A stretch of DNA of 64,000 bases from Phycisphaerae bacterium. GTDB taxonomy: Bacteria > Planctomycetota > Phycisphaerae > UBA1845 > Fen-1342. The position numbers and the translations under genes were made by a program. The DNA is taken from assembly GCA_022072445.1 (NCBI GenBank), contig JAJVHV010000004.1:62001-126000 (forward strand), read 5' to 3'. Below the pieces are notes generated by a model. That model was not told the origin of the DNA, searched no databases, and saw only the letters and a program-made list of their open reading frames with translations. Numbering within the stretch: position 1 is the stretch's first letter; each line of letters opens with the position of its first letter. Below are positions 11,726 to 21,811 of this stretch, in pieces.

Positions 11726-13168
11726 TCACAACAGCGGCGAACAGAGCCGGGCCGCGCCCTCGATGATCTGCTGGTGATAGCGCCGCCGCCAGACCGACGG
11801 CAGCGTGATGGGGCGCGCATCTCCGAGGTCGCGGTCGATCGACTCGGACAGCTCGATCGTCGCCGCCGAGTCGTAGATCAGCGCGGTGATTTCGAAATTG
11901 AGGCGGAAGCTGCGGATATCCATGTTGGCCGAGCCGAGCATGCACCAGCGATCGTCCACCGTGATGATCTTCGAGTGCAGGACGCCATGGTCGTATTCGC
12001 AGATTTCGACGCCGGAGCGGATCAGCTCGTCGTAGAAGCTGCGCCCGGCCCACAGCACCACCGGCGCGTCGTGCCGCGTCGGAAGCACGATCTGCACGCG
12101 AACGCCGCGATACGCGGCGTGCTTGAGGGCCATCAGCAGCTCGGGATTGGGCACGAAGTAGGGCGTGGCGACGCGGATGCTCTTCTGGGCGGTGGAGACG
12201 GCACCGAAAATGACCTGCTCCAGCACGCGCACGTCCTGATCGGGCCCGGTCGCGACGATCTGCACCGTCGAGTTGCCCGGGCTCTCGGGCGCCGGGCAGT
12301 AGCGCTCGTCCGCCAGGTCCTCGCGCGTGCTGAAGTACCAGTCTTCCGCGAACGTCTGCTGCAGGAACAGCACCGCCGGCCCTTCCAGCCGAATGTGCGC
12401 GTCGCGCCACGGGCTGAGTCGCTTGCGGCGGCCGAGATACTCGTCGCCGATGTTCTGGCTGCCGGTGAACGCGACGCGGCTGTCGATGACGGCGATCTTG
12501 CGGTGGTTGCGGGCGTTGATGTGCCAGCGGCGGGCCAGCGGGTTGACGGGCAGAAAGAATGCGACGCGGACGCCGGCGTCGATCATGGGTGTCACGAAGT
12601 CTCTCCGGACCGACCAGGAACCAACGGCGTCCATGAGCACACGGCACTCGAGTCCGTCGCGCGCTCGGGCGATGACCAGGTCGCGGAAGTGCCGTCCGGT
12701 TTCGTCGGGCTGCCAGATGTAGTATTCGAGGTGGATGTGGCGCTCGGCGGCGCGAATGGCCTCTTCGATCGCGTAGTAGGTCGCGTCGGCCTTCTGGTAG
12801 ATGCGCAGGCGGTTGCCGCGCGTAGCCGGTACGCCCATCAGACGTTGCGTGAGGTGCTCGATCAGGGCGAGGTCTTCGGGCAGATCGTCCCGGGTGGGAA
12901 CGTGCATTCCGGTGGCGCGGTCGATGGTTTGATCGCGGATGCGGGCCACGATGCGGGCGATGCGTTTTCGGCGGCGGCTGACCTTCCGCCGCACGCGGCT
13001 GGAGCCGACGAGCCAGTAAAGCAGCAGGCCCAGAACCGGCAGGAAGGTGGCCGCCAGGATCCAGGCCAGCATGGCCATCGGCTCCTTGCGTTGCCGCAAG
13101 ACGCTCAAGATCACGAGCAGCACGAGCCCATAGTGGACGGCTGCCAGCAGCGACCAGAGCCACGCCAT
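11726..13168 (-). CDS. cls: Cardiolipin synthase (phospholipase D superfamily)
   Basis: This 480-residue membrane enzyme has two N-terminal transmembrane helices (about residues 4-24 and 32-54) and two HKD motifs. The first is H222, K224 and D229 in NHRKIAVID, followed by GSQNIGDEYLG. The second is H398, K400 and D405 in HSKIITVDD, followed by GSANMDIRSF. This layout matches bacterial ClsA-type enzymes, which condense two phosphatidylglycerol molecules to cardiolipin and glycerol at the inner membrane. The start ATG at 13168 begins exactly at the first membrane helix. It lies between the M1 peptidase and the sulfatase-fold gene on the same strand, with gaps of 165 and 88 nt. Confidence 0.9.
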   Translation of the reverse strand: MAWLWSLLAAVHYGLVLLVILSVLRQRKEPMAMLAWILAATFLPVLGLLLYWLVGSSRVRRKVSRRRKRIARIVARIRDQTIDRATGMHVPTRDDLPEDLALIEHLTQRLMGVPATRGNRLRIYQKADATYYAIEEAIRAAERHIHLEYYIWQPDETGRHFRDLVIARARDGLECRVLMDAVGSWSVRRDFVTPMIDAGVRVAFFLPVNPLARRWHINARNHRKIAVIDSRVAFTGSQNIGDEYLGRRKRLSPWRDAHIRLEGPAVLFLQQTFAEDWYFSTREDLADERYCPAPESPGNSTVQIVATGPDQDVRVLEQVIFGAVSTAQKSIRVATPYFVPNPELLMALKHAAYRGVRVQIVLPTRHDAPVVLWAGRSFYDELIRSGVEICEYDHGVLHSKIITVDDRWCMLGSANMDIRSFRLNFEITALIYDSAATIELSESIDRDLGDARPITLPSVWRRRYHQQIIEGAARLCSPLL

Positions 13169-13256
13169 GCGGTCACTGTCGGTTGCGGATCAGCGACTGT
13201 CAAATCACCGCCACGAAGCGACGAAGCGACGGAGCGCCGAAGGGAGCCGTCTCGGA

Positions 13257-14906
13257 CTATTCGGCGTAGCCGAGCGATTTGAGCTTTTTGAGCGTTTCCG
13301 GATCGAGCACTGGAGGTTGGGCCGCCGCCGCGCGCTGCGAAAAACGCTGCAGGCGTTCGACCAGGGCGGCGTCACCGGGTTGATCGCCGGCGATCGGCGT
13401 GCGCTCACCCGGGTCGGATGACAGGACGAAGCGCTGCGGAGAGTTGTCCTTCATGTTGCAGATGAGGAGCTGGGCGCGCGTGCGTACGGACTTGAGTGTT
13501 TCCCATCCCCAGCATTCCGCGTAGATCTCGTCGCGCGGCAGCGTCGCGCCGCCAGCCAGCGCGGCGAGGCTCAGACCGGCGAATGCGGGCGGTTTCTCGA
13601 CGCCCAGGACGTCGAGGACCGTCGGGGCGACGTCGATCTGGCTGACGAGCGCGTCGCAGACGCTGCCCGCACCGCGGCCATCGGGATAGCGGATCAACAG
13701 CGGAATGTGCGTGACGCTCGAATAGAGGAACGGATCGTGCGAGAAGAGTCGTTCGGGATGCTCGAGCAGGCTCTCGCCGTGATCCGCCGTGATGACCACC
13801 ATCGTGTCGGCGCGACGTGCTGGCGCGGACAGCTCGGCCAGGAGCGGCGCGAGCTGCGCATCGGCGTAGGCGATGCCGGCGTCGTAGCGATCGACGAGAT
13901 AGGCCAGGTGCGCGTCGCTGAGCCGCTGGCGGCGGACGTCCTGCGGCCGCAGGTTGTAATGCCCTTCCTGATTTCCCAGCTCCGGCCGATCGGTCTGCCC
14001 GAATGCGTCCGTCCAGTTCGCCACGCGGCCATAGGGTCGATGCACGTCATAGAGATGAATCCACAGGAAGAACGGCCGCGCGGGCCCGCGGATGAATTCG
14101 AGCGCGTCGCTGACGACCTCGCGTCCGTCGCGCGTACCCTCGCGGCGCCACTCCACACCCTGCCCAAGCTGCTGCTCGGAAAGCAGATTCAGGCAGACGC
14201 TGGCGCCCGTGCGATAGCCGTTCTCTGACAGAACTTCGGGCAGCGTAACCTGTGCGTCGTCCAGCCGGTTCCACGTCAGCAGACCATGGTCGCCCACGTA
14301 GCGTGACGTGAGCAGCGAAGCATGAGTGGGCGGCGTGAAGCTGCTCGCGCTGAAGGCCCGCGTGAAGCGTACCGACTGCGCCGCGAATGCATCCAGGTTT
14401 GGACTGGTCGACCGGGTGTGTCCATAGCAACCCAGCCGGTCGGGACGCAGCGAGTCGATGGTGATCAGCACGACGTTGTGCGGCCGCGGCGCCGAGCGCC
14501 CGCGGACGGCGACCAGCTCGAAGCGCAGCGGTGCCGCCCCGGCCTCCGGCCCGTCGTCGATCAGAACTCGCGTCTCATAGCCATTCTCCGCAGCCGGCTG
14601 CTGGATGACGTGCACGGCGGGCCGGCCGTCGCGATTGCGGACCGCGATGCGGAAGCCCGGCTCGCGCGGCGTCGCGTTGGGACACTCCGTCTTCACGCCG
14701 ACCATCGGCTGCCATTCGCGGTGTTGGATGACAACGGCGCCGTCGCGCAGCACCAGCTCGTCGACGCCGTCCACTGCCTGAGCTGCAAAGACAAGCACGC
14801 TGACCGGCTGAGGCTGCGCGGTCTGCGGCTTCGTCTGCACAGCGGCTTCGAGCGCCGGGATGCAGGGAAGAACCGCCATCAGTACCCCGGTAGTCACTGG
14901 CATCAT
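13257..14906 (-). CDS. Exported sulfatase-fold (alkaline phosphatase superfamily) hydrolase lacking the formylglycine site
   Basis: The 549-residue protein has a signal-like N-terminus, a roughly 120-residue N-terminal region and a sulfatase-fold domain beginning NVVLITIDSLRPDRLGCYGH (metal ligand D151). Later metal ligands appear in TADHGESLLEH. The C/S-x-P-x-R sulfatase signature is replaced by T191-P-P-T-H195 (TPPTHASLLTS). The residue that becomes formylglycine is therefore Thr and the Arg is His. In the wider superfamily Thr can be the nucleophile of phosphohydrolases and phosphotransferases, so a true sulfatase is doubtful. The ATG at 14906 has AAGGGA just upstream; the frame extends to 15320 without a supported start. 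The gene is divergent from the PEP-CTERM gene. Confidence 0.82.
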   Translation of the reverse strand: MMPVTTGVLMAVLPCIPALEAAVQTKPQTAQPQPVSVLVFAAQAVDGVDELVLRDGAVVIQHREWQPMVGVKTECPNATPREPGFRIAVRNRDGRPAVHVIQQPAAENGYETRVLIDDGPEAGAAPLRFELVAVRGRSAPRPHNVVLITIDSLRPDRLGCYGHTRSTSPNLDAFAAQSVRFTRAFSASSFTPPTHASLLTSRYVGDHGLLTWNRLDDAQVTLPEVLSENGYRTGASVCLNLLSEQQLGQGVEWRREGTRDGREVVSDALEFIRGPARPFFLWIHLYDVHRPYGRVANWTDAFGQTDRPELGNQEGHYNLRPQDVRRQRLSDAHLAYLVDRYDAGIAYADAQLAPLLAELSAPARRADTMVVITADHGESLLEHPERLFSHDPFLYSSVTHIPLLIRYPDGRGAGSVCDALVSQIDVAPTVLDVLGVEKPPAFAGLSLAALAGGATLPRDEIYAECWGWETLKSVRTRAQLLICNMKDNSPQRFVLSSDPGERTPIAGDQPGDAALVERLQRFSQRAAAAQPPVLDPETLKKLKSLGYAE

Positions 14907-14994
14907 GCGATCCCTTGTCTGGTGGTTGCCTGCTGTAGATATTACGGGACGTAAGCGGTTATCTGACGCTGACGCGCGCGGTCTGAGTTTAACG

Positions 14995-15023
14995 TTGATT
15001 CTAGGCCGCGAGGACGTTATATT
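14995..15023 (+). promoter_or_regulatory. Predicted promoter of the PEP-CTERM gene
   Basis: TTGATT (14995-15000), a 17 nt spacer and TATATT (15018-15023) fit a housekeeping promoter. The likely start point near 15030 leaves a leader of about 70 nt. It lies in the 196 nt divergent space with the sulfatase-fold gene, where I saw no other feature. Confidence 0.6.
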
Positions 15024-15102
15024 CCAACTCTGGAGGTGAGCAAGGAAGGACGGGCGGGAACGTCCTACACATTGCAGCCAATTCTTCAACTGGAGGAACG
15101 AA

Positions 15103-15984
15103 ATGCGAAAGTTGATTCTGGGCTTGGGCGCCGTGATTGCGCTTGCCAGCGCGGCGGCGTCGTATGGCGAGACCATCTGGGCGTATGACAACCTGGCCGA
15201 GGTGAATCGCGGCGGCGTCGGCGACGCGCTGATCAAGTTCGACTCGGCCACACCCGGTGTGGTGACCGAAGTGGGCCGGTCGACGATTGCCGGCACGCTG
15301 ATGAGCGGTCTGGATTTCACGCCCGACGGAAACCTGTGGGCCTATTCGCAGGCCGGCAACATCGGTATGTTCTCGGTCAACACGACCACAGGCAAGGCGA
15401 CCAAGATCGGCAGCGGCGGCTTGACGGGCGGCGACTTCATCACCGACCTGAGCTACAACCCGCGCGATGGCAAGATGTACGGCATCGGCGAAGTCAGCGC
15501 TGACAGCCTGCTGCGGCTTTATTCGATCAGCCTGGTGACGGGCGTGGCGACGCTGGAGAAGACGCTTAGCTCCGGCGCGCTGTCGACGCTCGACGTCGGT
15601 CTGGCGACTGACAGCACGGGCAAGCAGCTTGTTCACGACCTGGTGAACGACCGCATGTTCGAGATCTCGGGCACGTCGCTGGTTCCGCTGGCGCTGCCGG
15701 AGGGCTTCGATGCCAACTTCAGCCAGGGCATGACCATCGACTGGTCGCGCGCCAATGACTGGTGGCACGGCGCCTTCAACAACGTCACCTTCCGCACCGA
15801 GCTGTGGAGAGTCGCTCCGACCGGTGCCGGCGCGTTCGTCGGCAACATCGGCGGCGTCAACGGCGGCACGGGTCTGCCGGAGTACGAGACGGGCGACGTC
15901 GCCGTCAAGCCGGTTCCTGAGCCGGCGACGCTGGCGCTGCTGGCGCTGGGCGGTCTGATCGCTTCGCGTCGTCGTCGGGCGTAA
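15103..15984 (+). CDS. Secreted PEP-CTERM sorted protein
   Basis: This 293-residue exported protein starts with a signal peptide (MRKLILGLGAVIALASAAASYG). It ends with a textbook PEP-CTERM tail: VPEP, a hydrophobic helix (ATLALLALGGLIA) and RRRR. Such tails are recognised by exosortase, and the protein is normally released or anchored at the envelope. The central part contains repeated strand-rich units reminiscent of a beta-propeller, such as LDFTPDGNLWAYSQAGNIGMF and LSYNPRDGKMYGIGE. Its ligand is unknown. The start has GGAGG closely upstream. The gene has its own promoter and terminator, so it is a single-gene transcript. No exosortase is in the window. Confidence 0.92.
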   Translation: MRKLILGLGAVIALASAAASYGETIWAYDNLAEVNRGGVGDALIKFDSATPGVVTEVGRSTIAGTLMSGLDFTPDGNLWAYSQAGNIGMFSVNTTTGKATKIGSGGLTGGDFITDLSYNPRDGKMYGIGEVSADSLLRLYSISLVTGVATLEKTLSSGALSTLDVGLATDSTGKQLVHDLVNDRMFEISGTSLVPLALPEGFDANFSQGMTIDWSRANDWWHGAFNNVTFRTELWRVAPTGAGAFVGNIGGVNGGTGLPEYETGDVAVKPVPEPATLALLALGGLIASRRRRA

Positions 15985-16017
15985 TACCCCCACACGCCTG
16001 AGACACGGTAATGACAT

Positions 16018-16050
16018 ACGCCCCGGCGATGAACCGGGGCGTTTGTTTCT
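16018..16050 (+). terminator. Rho-independent terminator of the PEP-CTERM gene
   Basis: A perfect 9 bp stem (ACGCCCCGG with CCGGGGCGT) has a 7 nt loop and is followed by the T-rich run TTGTTTCTTCTT on the plus strand. It ends 34 nt after the stop codon and separates the gene from the convergent moxR. Confidence 0.85.
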
Positions 16051-16090
16051 TCTTGTGGGACGCTCGCGGAATCGCCGCTTGGATGCCGGC

Positions 16091-17104
<1,014 letters not shown>

Positions 17105-17237
17105 AACGGAAGCTCCCGTCTCGTGCTGCGACAGCCTGCCGCGCGGACCGCACCGCCCGGCAACGTCGCCGGCAATCTTACTCGCGCGGCGCGGAGAAGT
17201 CAGGCATGAACGGCGGCGCAGCGGGCGGGGCCCGTGT

Positions 17238-17573
17238 TTACTTGCGGCGGGCTTCGCGGCCGTCGGGCAGCTTGTCCAGCCGCACGCGCGGCATGAGCAT
17301 CTGCACGCTGCGGCGGTTGTAATCGTAGCCGTAGACGATGCCCATCTTGGCGGCGGCGTCGATCACCAGCACGCCCTCGACCGACTGGTCGATCTGGTGC
17401 GTCAGCATGAGGTAGTCGCCGGCGCGGTCGTTCTGGCCCGAGGCCTGGGCCGTGGGCGCGTTGCCCATCAGAATCAGGCCGACGAACAGCACGCAAGCCG
17501 TCACGCTCAGGATCCCGATCGCGAACGACTTGCCATCCAGCGCGGTAGTGGCGGAGGGAGCGGCGGAGCGCAT
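17238..17573 (-). CDS. Small membrane-anchored protein, paralogue of the upstream gene
   Basis: This 111-residue protein has one N-terminal hydrophobic segment (FAIGILSVTACVLFVGLILMG) followed by a soluble domain. The domain shares a pattern with the neighbouring upstream protein: GDY followed by a strand, a VIDA element, YDYNRRSVQMLMPR and a Leu-rich end. The upstream protein has GNY, LIDL, YHDRGARQLEYGG and a similar end. The start is taken as the ATG at 17573, 4 nt after the upstream stop, and an extension to 17693 in the same frame lacks support. No known family was recognised. The context is an operon ending in moxR. It is probably exported with the domain outside the membrane. Confidence 0.7.
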   Translation of the reverse strand: MRSAAPSATTALDGKSFAIGILSVTACVLFVGLILMGNAPTAQASGQNDRAGDYLMLTHQIDQSVEGVLVIDAAAKMGIVYGYDYNRRSVQMLMPRVRLDKLPDGREARRK

Positions 17574-17577
17574 CGGA

Positions 17578-17874
17578 TCAGCCCTTTTCCTTATTGCGGA
17601 AATCGACCTCGAGGTTGCGATTGCCGCCGTATTCGAGCTGCCGCGCGCCCCGGTCGTGGTAGAGCACGTGCAGCATGCGCGTCTGAAGGTCAATCAGGTA
17701 GATGGCGTCGTAGCCGTCCTGCACTTCCCCGGCCACAACCATGTAGTTGCCGCTCAGACCTGCCCCCTGGGCATGCGCGGCGGGCAGCGAATAGCTGCCC
17801 AGCGCCAGCGTCGTCGCCAGAAGGAGATTCACGCAGACCAGCGCGGCAATGACCATCGACTTATCGAGTTTCAT
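17578..17874 (-). CDS. Small exported protein of the moxR operon
   Basis: The 98-residue protein has a signal peptide or membrane anchor (MVIAALVCVNLLLATTLALG) ending near PAAHA. A compact domain of about 60 residues follows (SGNYMVVAGEV, AIYLIDLQTRMLHVLYHDRG, LEVDFRNKEKG). It looks like a duplicated relative of the next gene downstream. The start ATG at 17874 has GGGAG nearby. Function is unknown; the short strand-turn-strand units with an IDLQT element recall a fragment of a propeller repeat, but this is a guess. It sits between the 72-residue membrane protein and its paralogue. Confidence 0.7.
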   Translation of the reverse strand: MKLDKSMVIAALVCVNLLLATTLALGSYSLPAAHAQGAGLSGNYMVVAGEVQDGYDAIYLIDLQTRMLHVLYHDRGARQLEYGGNRNLEVDFRNKEKG

Positions 17875-17912
17875 GAAACGTCTCCCGGCGGCGCCGACGG
17901 GCGGGGGCGAGC

Positions 17913-18131
17913 CTAATCCAGGTGCGTACGGGCCGGGTTCTTGAACGCAATCGCCAGGATCGCAATCACGAAGAGCACGCCGACGCCCCACTGCGCGTAC
18001 GGCTTCACCAGCGGTTTGGTCGGCACGTCGAAGAACGGCTTCTCCTCGTCGTCCTGGGCAAGTGCCGGCGTGGCGAGAACGCAAAGGCCAATGAGGACGG
18101 CGGCGAGGCCCCGCCAGCCACGACTGCGCAT
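17913..18131 (-). CDS. Small membrane protein with signal peptide, first gene of the operon
   Basis: This 72-residue protein has a cleavable-looking signal peptide (GLAAVLIGLCVLATPALA) and a short acidic stretch (QDDEEKPFFD). One C-terminal transmembrane helix follows (WGVGVLFVIAILAIAFKN), with a short tail. The ATG at 18131 has GGGAG at good spacing. With the next two genes it forms a tight set of small envelope proteins ahead of moxR, with gaps of 38 and 4 nt. No known family was recognised. Confidence 0.7.
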   Translation of the reverse strand: MRSRGWRGLAAVLIGLCVLATPALAQDDEEKPFFDVPTKPLVKPYAQWGVGVLFVIAILAIAFKNPARTHLD

Positions 18132-18247
18132 AAATCACTCCCGACTACCCGCTTCAGACGCCAGGCAAATGGGTGGGACGTCACAGGTCCGAAACATCGT
18201 ACGCACGCCGGCCTGCGGGGGCAAGGCGTGCGCAGCGCGGGCCGCAC

Positions 18248-18442
18248 TCACGCATTCGCCGCTTCGAGCGCAACCTGAATAAAAGCTTGAAGATACGCAC
18301 CGATCAGGCCGGTGGAAACATCGATAATACCCTGCTCGGTGGTGGCGCGCAGCGTGGGGTCACAGCTTCCGAAGATGAAACCGCTCCCGAGAACGGCGAG
18401 CACCAATTGCACGAGCTTGCCGCGTCGATCAAACCGCTTCAC
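18248..18442 (-). CDS. Small exported peptide with lipobox-like cysteine (dispersed member of the 49-50 kb set)
   Basis: This 64-residue peptide starts at a GTG at 18442, chosen because GGAGG lies exactly 6 nt upstream. It has a basic N-terminus (KRFDRRGK), a hydrophobic stretch and FGSC, a lipobox-like site, then a short tail of about 40 residues. The plan matches the six peptides at 49.1-50.6 kb: basic start, about 20 hydrophobic residues, x-G/S-x-C and a short variable tail with Gly, Ile and Leu. The likely location is the envelope, possibly as a lipoprotein. No function can be assigned. It lies alone between the moxR operon and elbB. Confidence 0.6.
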   Translation of the reverse strand: MKRFDRRGKLVQLVLAVLGSGFIFGSCDPTLRATTEQGIIDVSTGLIGAYLQAFIQVALEAANA

Positions 18443-18583
18443 GTGGTGCCTCCGAATCCAGGACGGTCGGCGAAGAAGCGCCCAAACTGCCACGTTGGAC
18501 CACTTGTCCGGTCGTCAATCCTACCGTTGATACACGTGTCCGGCTACGCGGTGGCACGGGCGCCGCCGCCGCTGACCCGGCCA

Positions 18584-19249
18584 TTACGCACACATCGCCA
18601 GGATTCGATCGACCAGTTTCCGGATACCCTCAAAGACCGCCGCCGGCCCGGGTCCAAGCATGTACGCGGGCGTGGTGACGATCCGGTGCGGCTCGTCCGC
18701 GGCCATCTCGGTGACGACGCACGCCTGGTGCGTACAGCCCATCTGCCGAATCGCCGCCGCCGTCCGCTCGTCATTTCCGATGGTCAACGTCGCATGAAGG
18801 TCGCGTCGGCCGGCAATCCGGGCCAGCAGGGCCGGAGCGATGCAGATCGCGCCGACCGGCCGGCGGGCCGCGAGCATGTCACCCACGAGCTTTTCCACCG
18901 CCGGGTTCACGCTGCAATCGGCGCCGGCCTCGGCGAAGTTGCAGAGGTTTTTCGCCGCCCCGAAGCCACCCGGGATGATCAGGGCGTCGAGGTCGGTGGC
19001 GCGAACGCGCGCCACGTCCTGAATCTCGCCGCGCGCGATCCGGGCCGATTCGCGCAGTACATTGCGACGCTCGCCCACCTGTTTTCCGCTCAGGTGGTCG
19101 ATGACCGCCGGCTGATCGACGTCGGGCGCACAACAGACCGGCGTCGCACCGCGCTGGTCGAGCGCCAGCAGCGTCAGCACCGATTCGTGAATTTCGGCCC
19201 CGTCGCGGAAGCCGCAGCCTGAAAGCAGCACGCCGACTTTTCTGGACAT
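18584..19249 (-). CDS. elbB: ElbB/ES1-type DJ-1/PfpI superfamily protein
   Basis: The 221-residue protein matches ElbB (isoprenoid biosynthesis glyoxalase-like) and eukaryotic ES1. Visible motifs are VGVLLSGCGFRDGAEIHES at the N-terminus, the loop LIIPGGFGAAKNLCNFA and the nucleophile region VGAICIAPALLA with the conserved Cys. VVTTPAYM-like and LGPGPAAVFEGIRKLV sequences close the protein. ElbB has been linked to isoprenoid synthesis in E. coli, and glyoxalase III activity has been reported for the fold; its role here is inferred. The start is the ATG at 19249. It follows phoU on the same strand with a 57 nt gap but is probably functionally unrelated. Confidence 0.88.
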   Translation of the reverse strand: MSRKVGVLLSGCGFRDGAEIHESVLTLLALDQRGATPVCCAPDVDQPAVIDHLSGKQVGERRNVLRESARIARGEIQDVARVRATDLDALIIPGGFGAAKNLCNFAEAGADCSVNPAVEKLVGDMLAARRPVGAICIAPALLARIAGRRDLHATLTIGNDERTAAAIRQMGCTHQACVVTEMAADEPHRIVTTPAYMLGPGPAAVFEGIRKLVDRILAMCA

Positions 19250-19306
19250 GAGAATGCCTCCTGAGCACGAGGCGGCGCCGCCGCCGTGCCGCGGACGCTC
19301 GGGCCC

Positions 19307-19975
19307 TCAGCGCGGGCGGCTCGCGCCGCGATGTCGCACAATCTGGCCGGTCGAGACGAAGATCACTTCCTCGGCGATGTTCGTGGCGTGGTCGGCGATG
19401 CGCTCGAGGTTCTTGGCGACCGAGAGCAGGTCGAGCTGGCCGCCCATGTTCTCCGACGACCTCGTGGCGTTGGCGACGATCTCGCGCACGATCTGGCCGT
19501 AGTAGGCGTCGATCGGCTCATCTTCCTCAAGCACGCGCCGCGCCACCTGCATGTCGTCGGCGCTATAGGACTGAATCGCGTGCCGCAGGATGCGCCGCAC
19601 GATCGGGGCCATCCGCCGCAGCGCGTCGCACTCGCTGGCCAGCGACTGCACCTCGAGGTGCGAGGCGCGCTCGGCGATGTTGACGGCACAGTCCGCGATG
19701 CGCTCGAAGTCGTTGTTGGCCTTCAGCACCGTACACAGCAGCCGCAGATCGACGCCCACCGGCTGGTACAGCGCCATCAGCCGGATCACCTCCGACTCGA
19801 CCGCGACTTCCTCGGCATCGACCTCGACGTCGCGGGCGATGACACGCTGCGCCAGCGTCTCATTGAGCTGGAAGACCACTTCGCAGGCTTCCTGCACCAT
19901 GTCCTCCACTTCACTGGCCATGCGCAGCGAGCGGCGACGGAGATCATCGAGCAGGTTGACGAAGTGGGCGGTCAT
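19307..19975 (-). CDS. phoU: PhoU phosphate-signalling regulator
   Basis: This 222-residue helical protein carries two PhoU repeats. Each has an acidic metal-binding signature: the first is in LRMASEVEDMVQEA and the second is near YGQIVREIVANATRSSENMGG. NDFERIADCAVNIAE and KNLERIADHATNIAEEVIF are the two hallmark E-R-I-x-D repeats. PhoU connects the Pst transporter to the PhoR/PhoB two-component system. It is the last gene of pstSCAB-phoU, following pstB by 73 nt. The start is the ATG at 19975; the frame extends to 20047 without support. Confidence 0.93.
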   Translation of the reverse strand: MTAHFVNLLDDLRRRSLRMASEVEDMVQEACEVVFQLNETLAQRVIARDVEVDAEEVAVESEVIRLMALYQPVGVDLRLLCTVLKANNDFERIADCAVNIAERASHLEVQSLASECDALRRMAPIVRRILRHAIQSYSADDMQVARRVLEEDEPIDAYYGQIVREIVANATRSSENMGGQLDLLSVAKNLERIADHATNIAEEVIFVSTGQIVRHRGASRPR

Positions 19976-20048
19976 CGCTTGTCCCGGACGCGATCGCTGC
20001 GCGGCGCGCCGCGCGACGCCGAGTCGGGGCGCCGATCGCGCCGGCATC

Positions 20049-20882
20049 TTATCCGAAGCGGCCGGTGATGTAATCCTGCGTGCGCGGATTGCCGGGGCGG
20101 GTGAAGATCAGATTGGTCTGGTCGACTTCGACCAGCTCGCCCATGTACATGAACGCCGTGCGGTCCGAGACGCGCGCCGCCTGCTGCATGTTGTGCGTCA
20201 CGAGCACGACCGTGTACTGGCTCTTGAGTTGGTCGATGAGGTCCTCGATGCGGGCCGTCGCGATCGGATCGAGCGCCGAGCAGGGCTCGTCCATCAGCAG
20301 TACCTCGGGCTGCAGCGCGATCGCCCGCGCGATGCACAAGCGCTGCTGCTGTCCGCCCGAAAGAGCCAGGGCGCTCAGCGACAGCTTGTCCTTCACCTCG
20401 TCCCACAGCGCCGCCCGCCGCAGCGACTGCTCCACCAGCTCGTTGATGTCGCCGCGATATCCGTTCATCTGCGCCGCCCAGGCGACGTTGCGGAAGATGG
20501 ACTTGGGAAACGGATTGGGCCTCTGAAACACCATGCCCACCCGTCGGCGCAGCTCGACCGGATCGCACTCGGCGGCGTAGACGTTCTGCCCGTTGAAGAT
20601 CACCGCGCCTTCCACGCGCACGCCGGGAACAAAGTCGTTCATCCGGTTCATGGCCCGCAGCAGCGAACTCTTCCCGCAGCCCGACGGGCCGATGATCGCC
20701 GTGACGCGCCGCGGCGGGATGTCCAGGCAGACGCGCTTGATCGCCTCGAAGTCGCCGTAACGAATCGTGAGCTGATCGACGCGGACGATCGGCTCGACGA
20801 CGTCGGCGTCCGGCGTCTGGCCCGGGGCGAGCGTGGTGCGCTGCGGCACGGCAGACTCCCTGAGGGCGGCTCCGGCGCTCAT
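20049..20882 (-). CDS. pstB: Phosphate ABC transporter ATP-binding protein
   Basis: This 277-residue ATPase powers high-affinity phosphate import. Visible motifs are Walker [10 protein letters not shown], the Q-loop in [15 protein letters not shown], the signature [14 protein letters not shown], Walker [13 protein letters not shown] and the switch His in [10 protein letters not shown]. The phrase [11 protein letters not shown] is characteristic of PstB. The start ATG at 20882 overlaps the pstA stop by 4 nt (ATGA), indicating translational coupling. An N-terminal extension of about 30 residues precedes the ABC domain. Confidence 0.96.
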   Translation of the reverse strand: MSAGAALRESAVPQRTTLAPGQTPDADVVEPIVRVDQLTIRYGDFEAIKRVCLDIPPRRVTAIIGPSGCGKSSLLRAMNRMNDFVPGVRVEGAVIFNGQNVYAAECDPVELRRRVGMVFQRPNPFPKSIFRNVAWAAQMNGYRGDINELVEQSLRRAALWDEVKDKLSLSALALSGGQQQRLCIARAIALQPEVLLMDEPCSALDPIATARIEDLIDQLKSQYTVVLVTHNMQQAARVSDRTAFMYMGELVEVDQTNLIFTRPGNPRTQDYITGRFG

Positions 20883-21811
20883 CGCGTCTTGCCCCCCTGC
20901 TGCCAGGCTCGGATTCCGACCGCCAGAGCGTTCATCGACAGCAGTGTACCCAACAGCACAATGATGGCGGAACCGGCCAGGTCCTGAAACTCGGGATCGG
21001 TCTCCATCGACCAGTCGAAGATCTGGATCGGCAGCGCGGTGAAGCCGGCCGCCAACAGCGCTTCGCGCAGCCACCGCGCCCAGCCAAACAGCGAAGCCGT
21101 GTCGACGCCGCCCCCGGGCATGATAAAGGCGGCGGCCCCGATCACGATCAGCGGCGCGGCCTCGCCGATGGCCCGCGAGACGGAGAGGATCACGCCGGTG
21201 AGAATTCCGGGCAGCGCCGCCGGCAGCACGTGGTGGCGGATCATCTGCCAGCGCGTCGCGCCCAGCGCCAGGGCGGCGTGACGGATGGAATTCGGGACGG
21301 CGGCGAGCGCTTCGCGGCTGGCGATGATGACCACCGGGACGATCAGAATCGCCAGCGTCAGCCCGCCCGAGAGCACGCTGCGGTCGAACCGCAGCCAGCG
21401 GACGAAGATCGCCAGGCCCAGCATGCCGTAGACGATCGACGGCACGCCGGCCAGATTGGCAATGTTGAGCTGAATCAACTGATTGAGACGCGTCTTGCGC
21501 GCGTACTCCTCAAGGTAGACGGCGGCGCCGACGCCGACGGGAACGGCGACGACCGCGGCGACGAGCACAAGCAGGACGGAGCCGATCAGGGCGATGCGGA
21601 TGCCGCCTTCGGCCGGGTTCAGAAACGACGGCTCATTGGTCAGTAGCGCCCAGGTCAAATACTTCCAGCCGATCCGGAAGACCAGCGCCAGCAGCAGGAA
21701 CAAGACGAACACGCCGACCAGCGTGATCAACAGGCAGAGCCCGTGAAAGCACGCTCCCAGCAGGCGGCGCTGAGCGAGACGCGGCTGAAACAAGGCTGGT
21801 GCGGCGCTCAT
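20879..21811 (-). CDS. pstA: Phosphate ABC transporter permease PstA
   Basis: The 310-residue inner-membrane permease has about six transmembrane helices. It carries the PstA-type sequence [34 protein letters not shown] and the ABC-coupling loop around [23 protein letters not shown]. It pairs with PstC to form the phosphate channel. Its start overlaps the pstC stop and its stop overlaps the pstB start, each by 4 nt. Confidence 0.95.
   Translation of the reverse strand: MSAAPALFQPRLAQRRLLGACFHGLCLLITLVGVFVLFLLLALVFRIGWKYLTWALLTNEPSFLNPAEGGIRIALIGSVLLVLVAAVVAVPVGVGAAVYLEEYARKTRLNQLIQLNIANLAGVPSIVYGMLGLAIFVRWLRFDRSVLSGGLTLAILIVPVVIIASREALAAVPNSIRHAALALGATRWQMIRHHVLPAALPGILTGVILSVSRAIGEAAPLIVIGAAAFIMPGGGVDTASLFGWARWLREALLAAGFTALPIQIFDWSMETDPEFQDLAGSAIIVLLGTLLSMNALAVGIRAWQQGGKTR

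Noticed and set aside
15001-16017. Minus-strand open frame opposite the PEP-CTERM gene
   Set aside because: The plus-strand gene has promoter, ribosome-binding site, signal peptide, PEP-CTERM tail and terminator.
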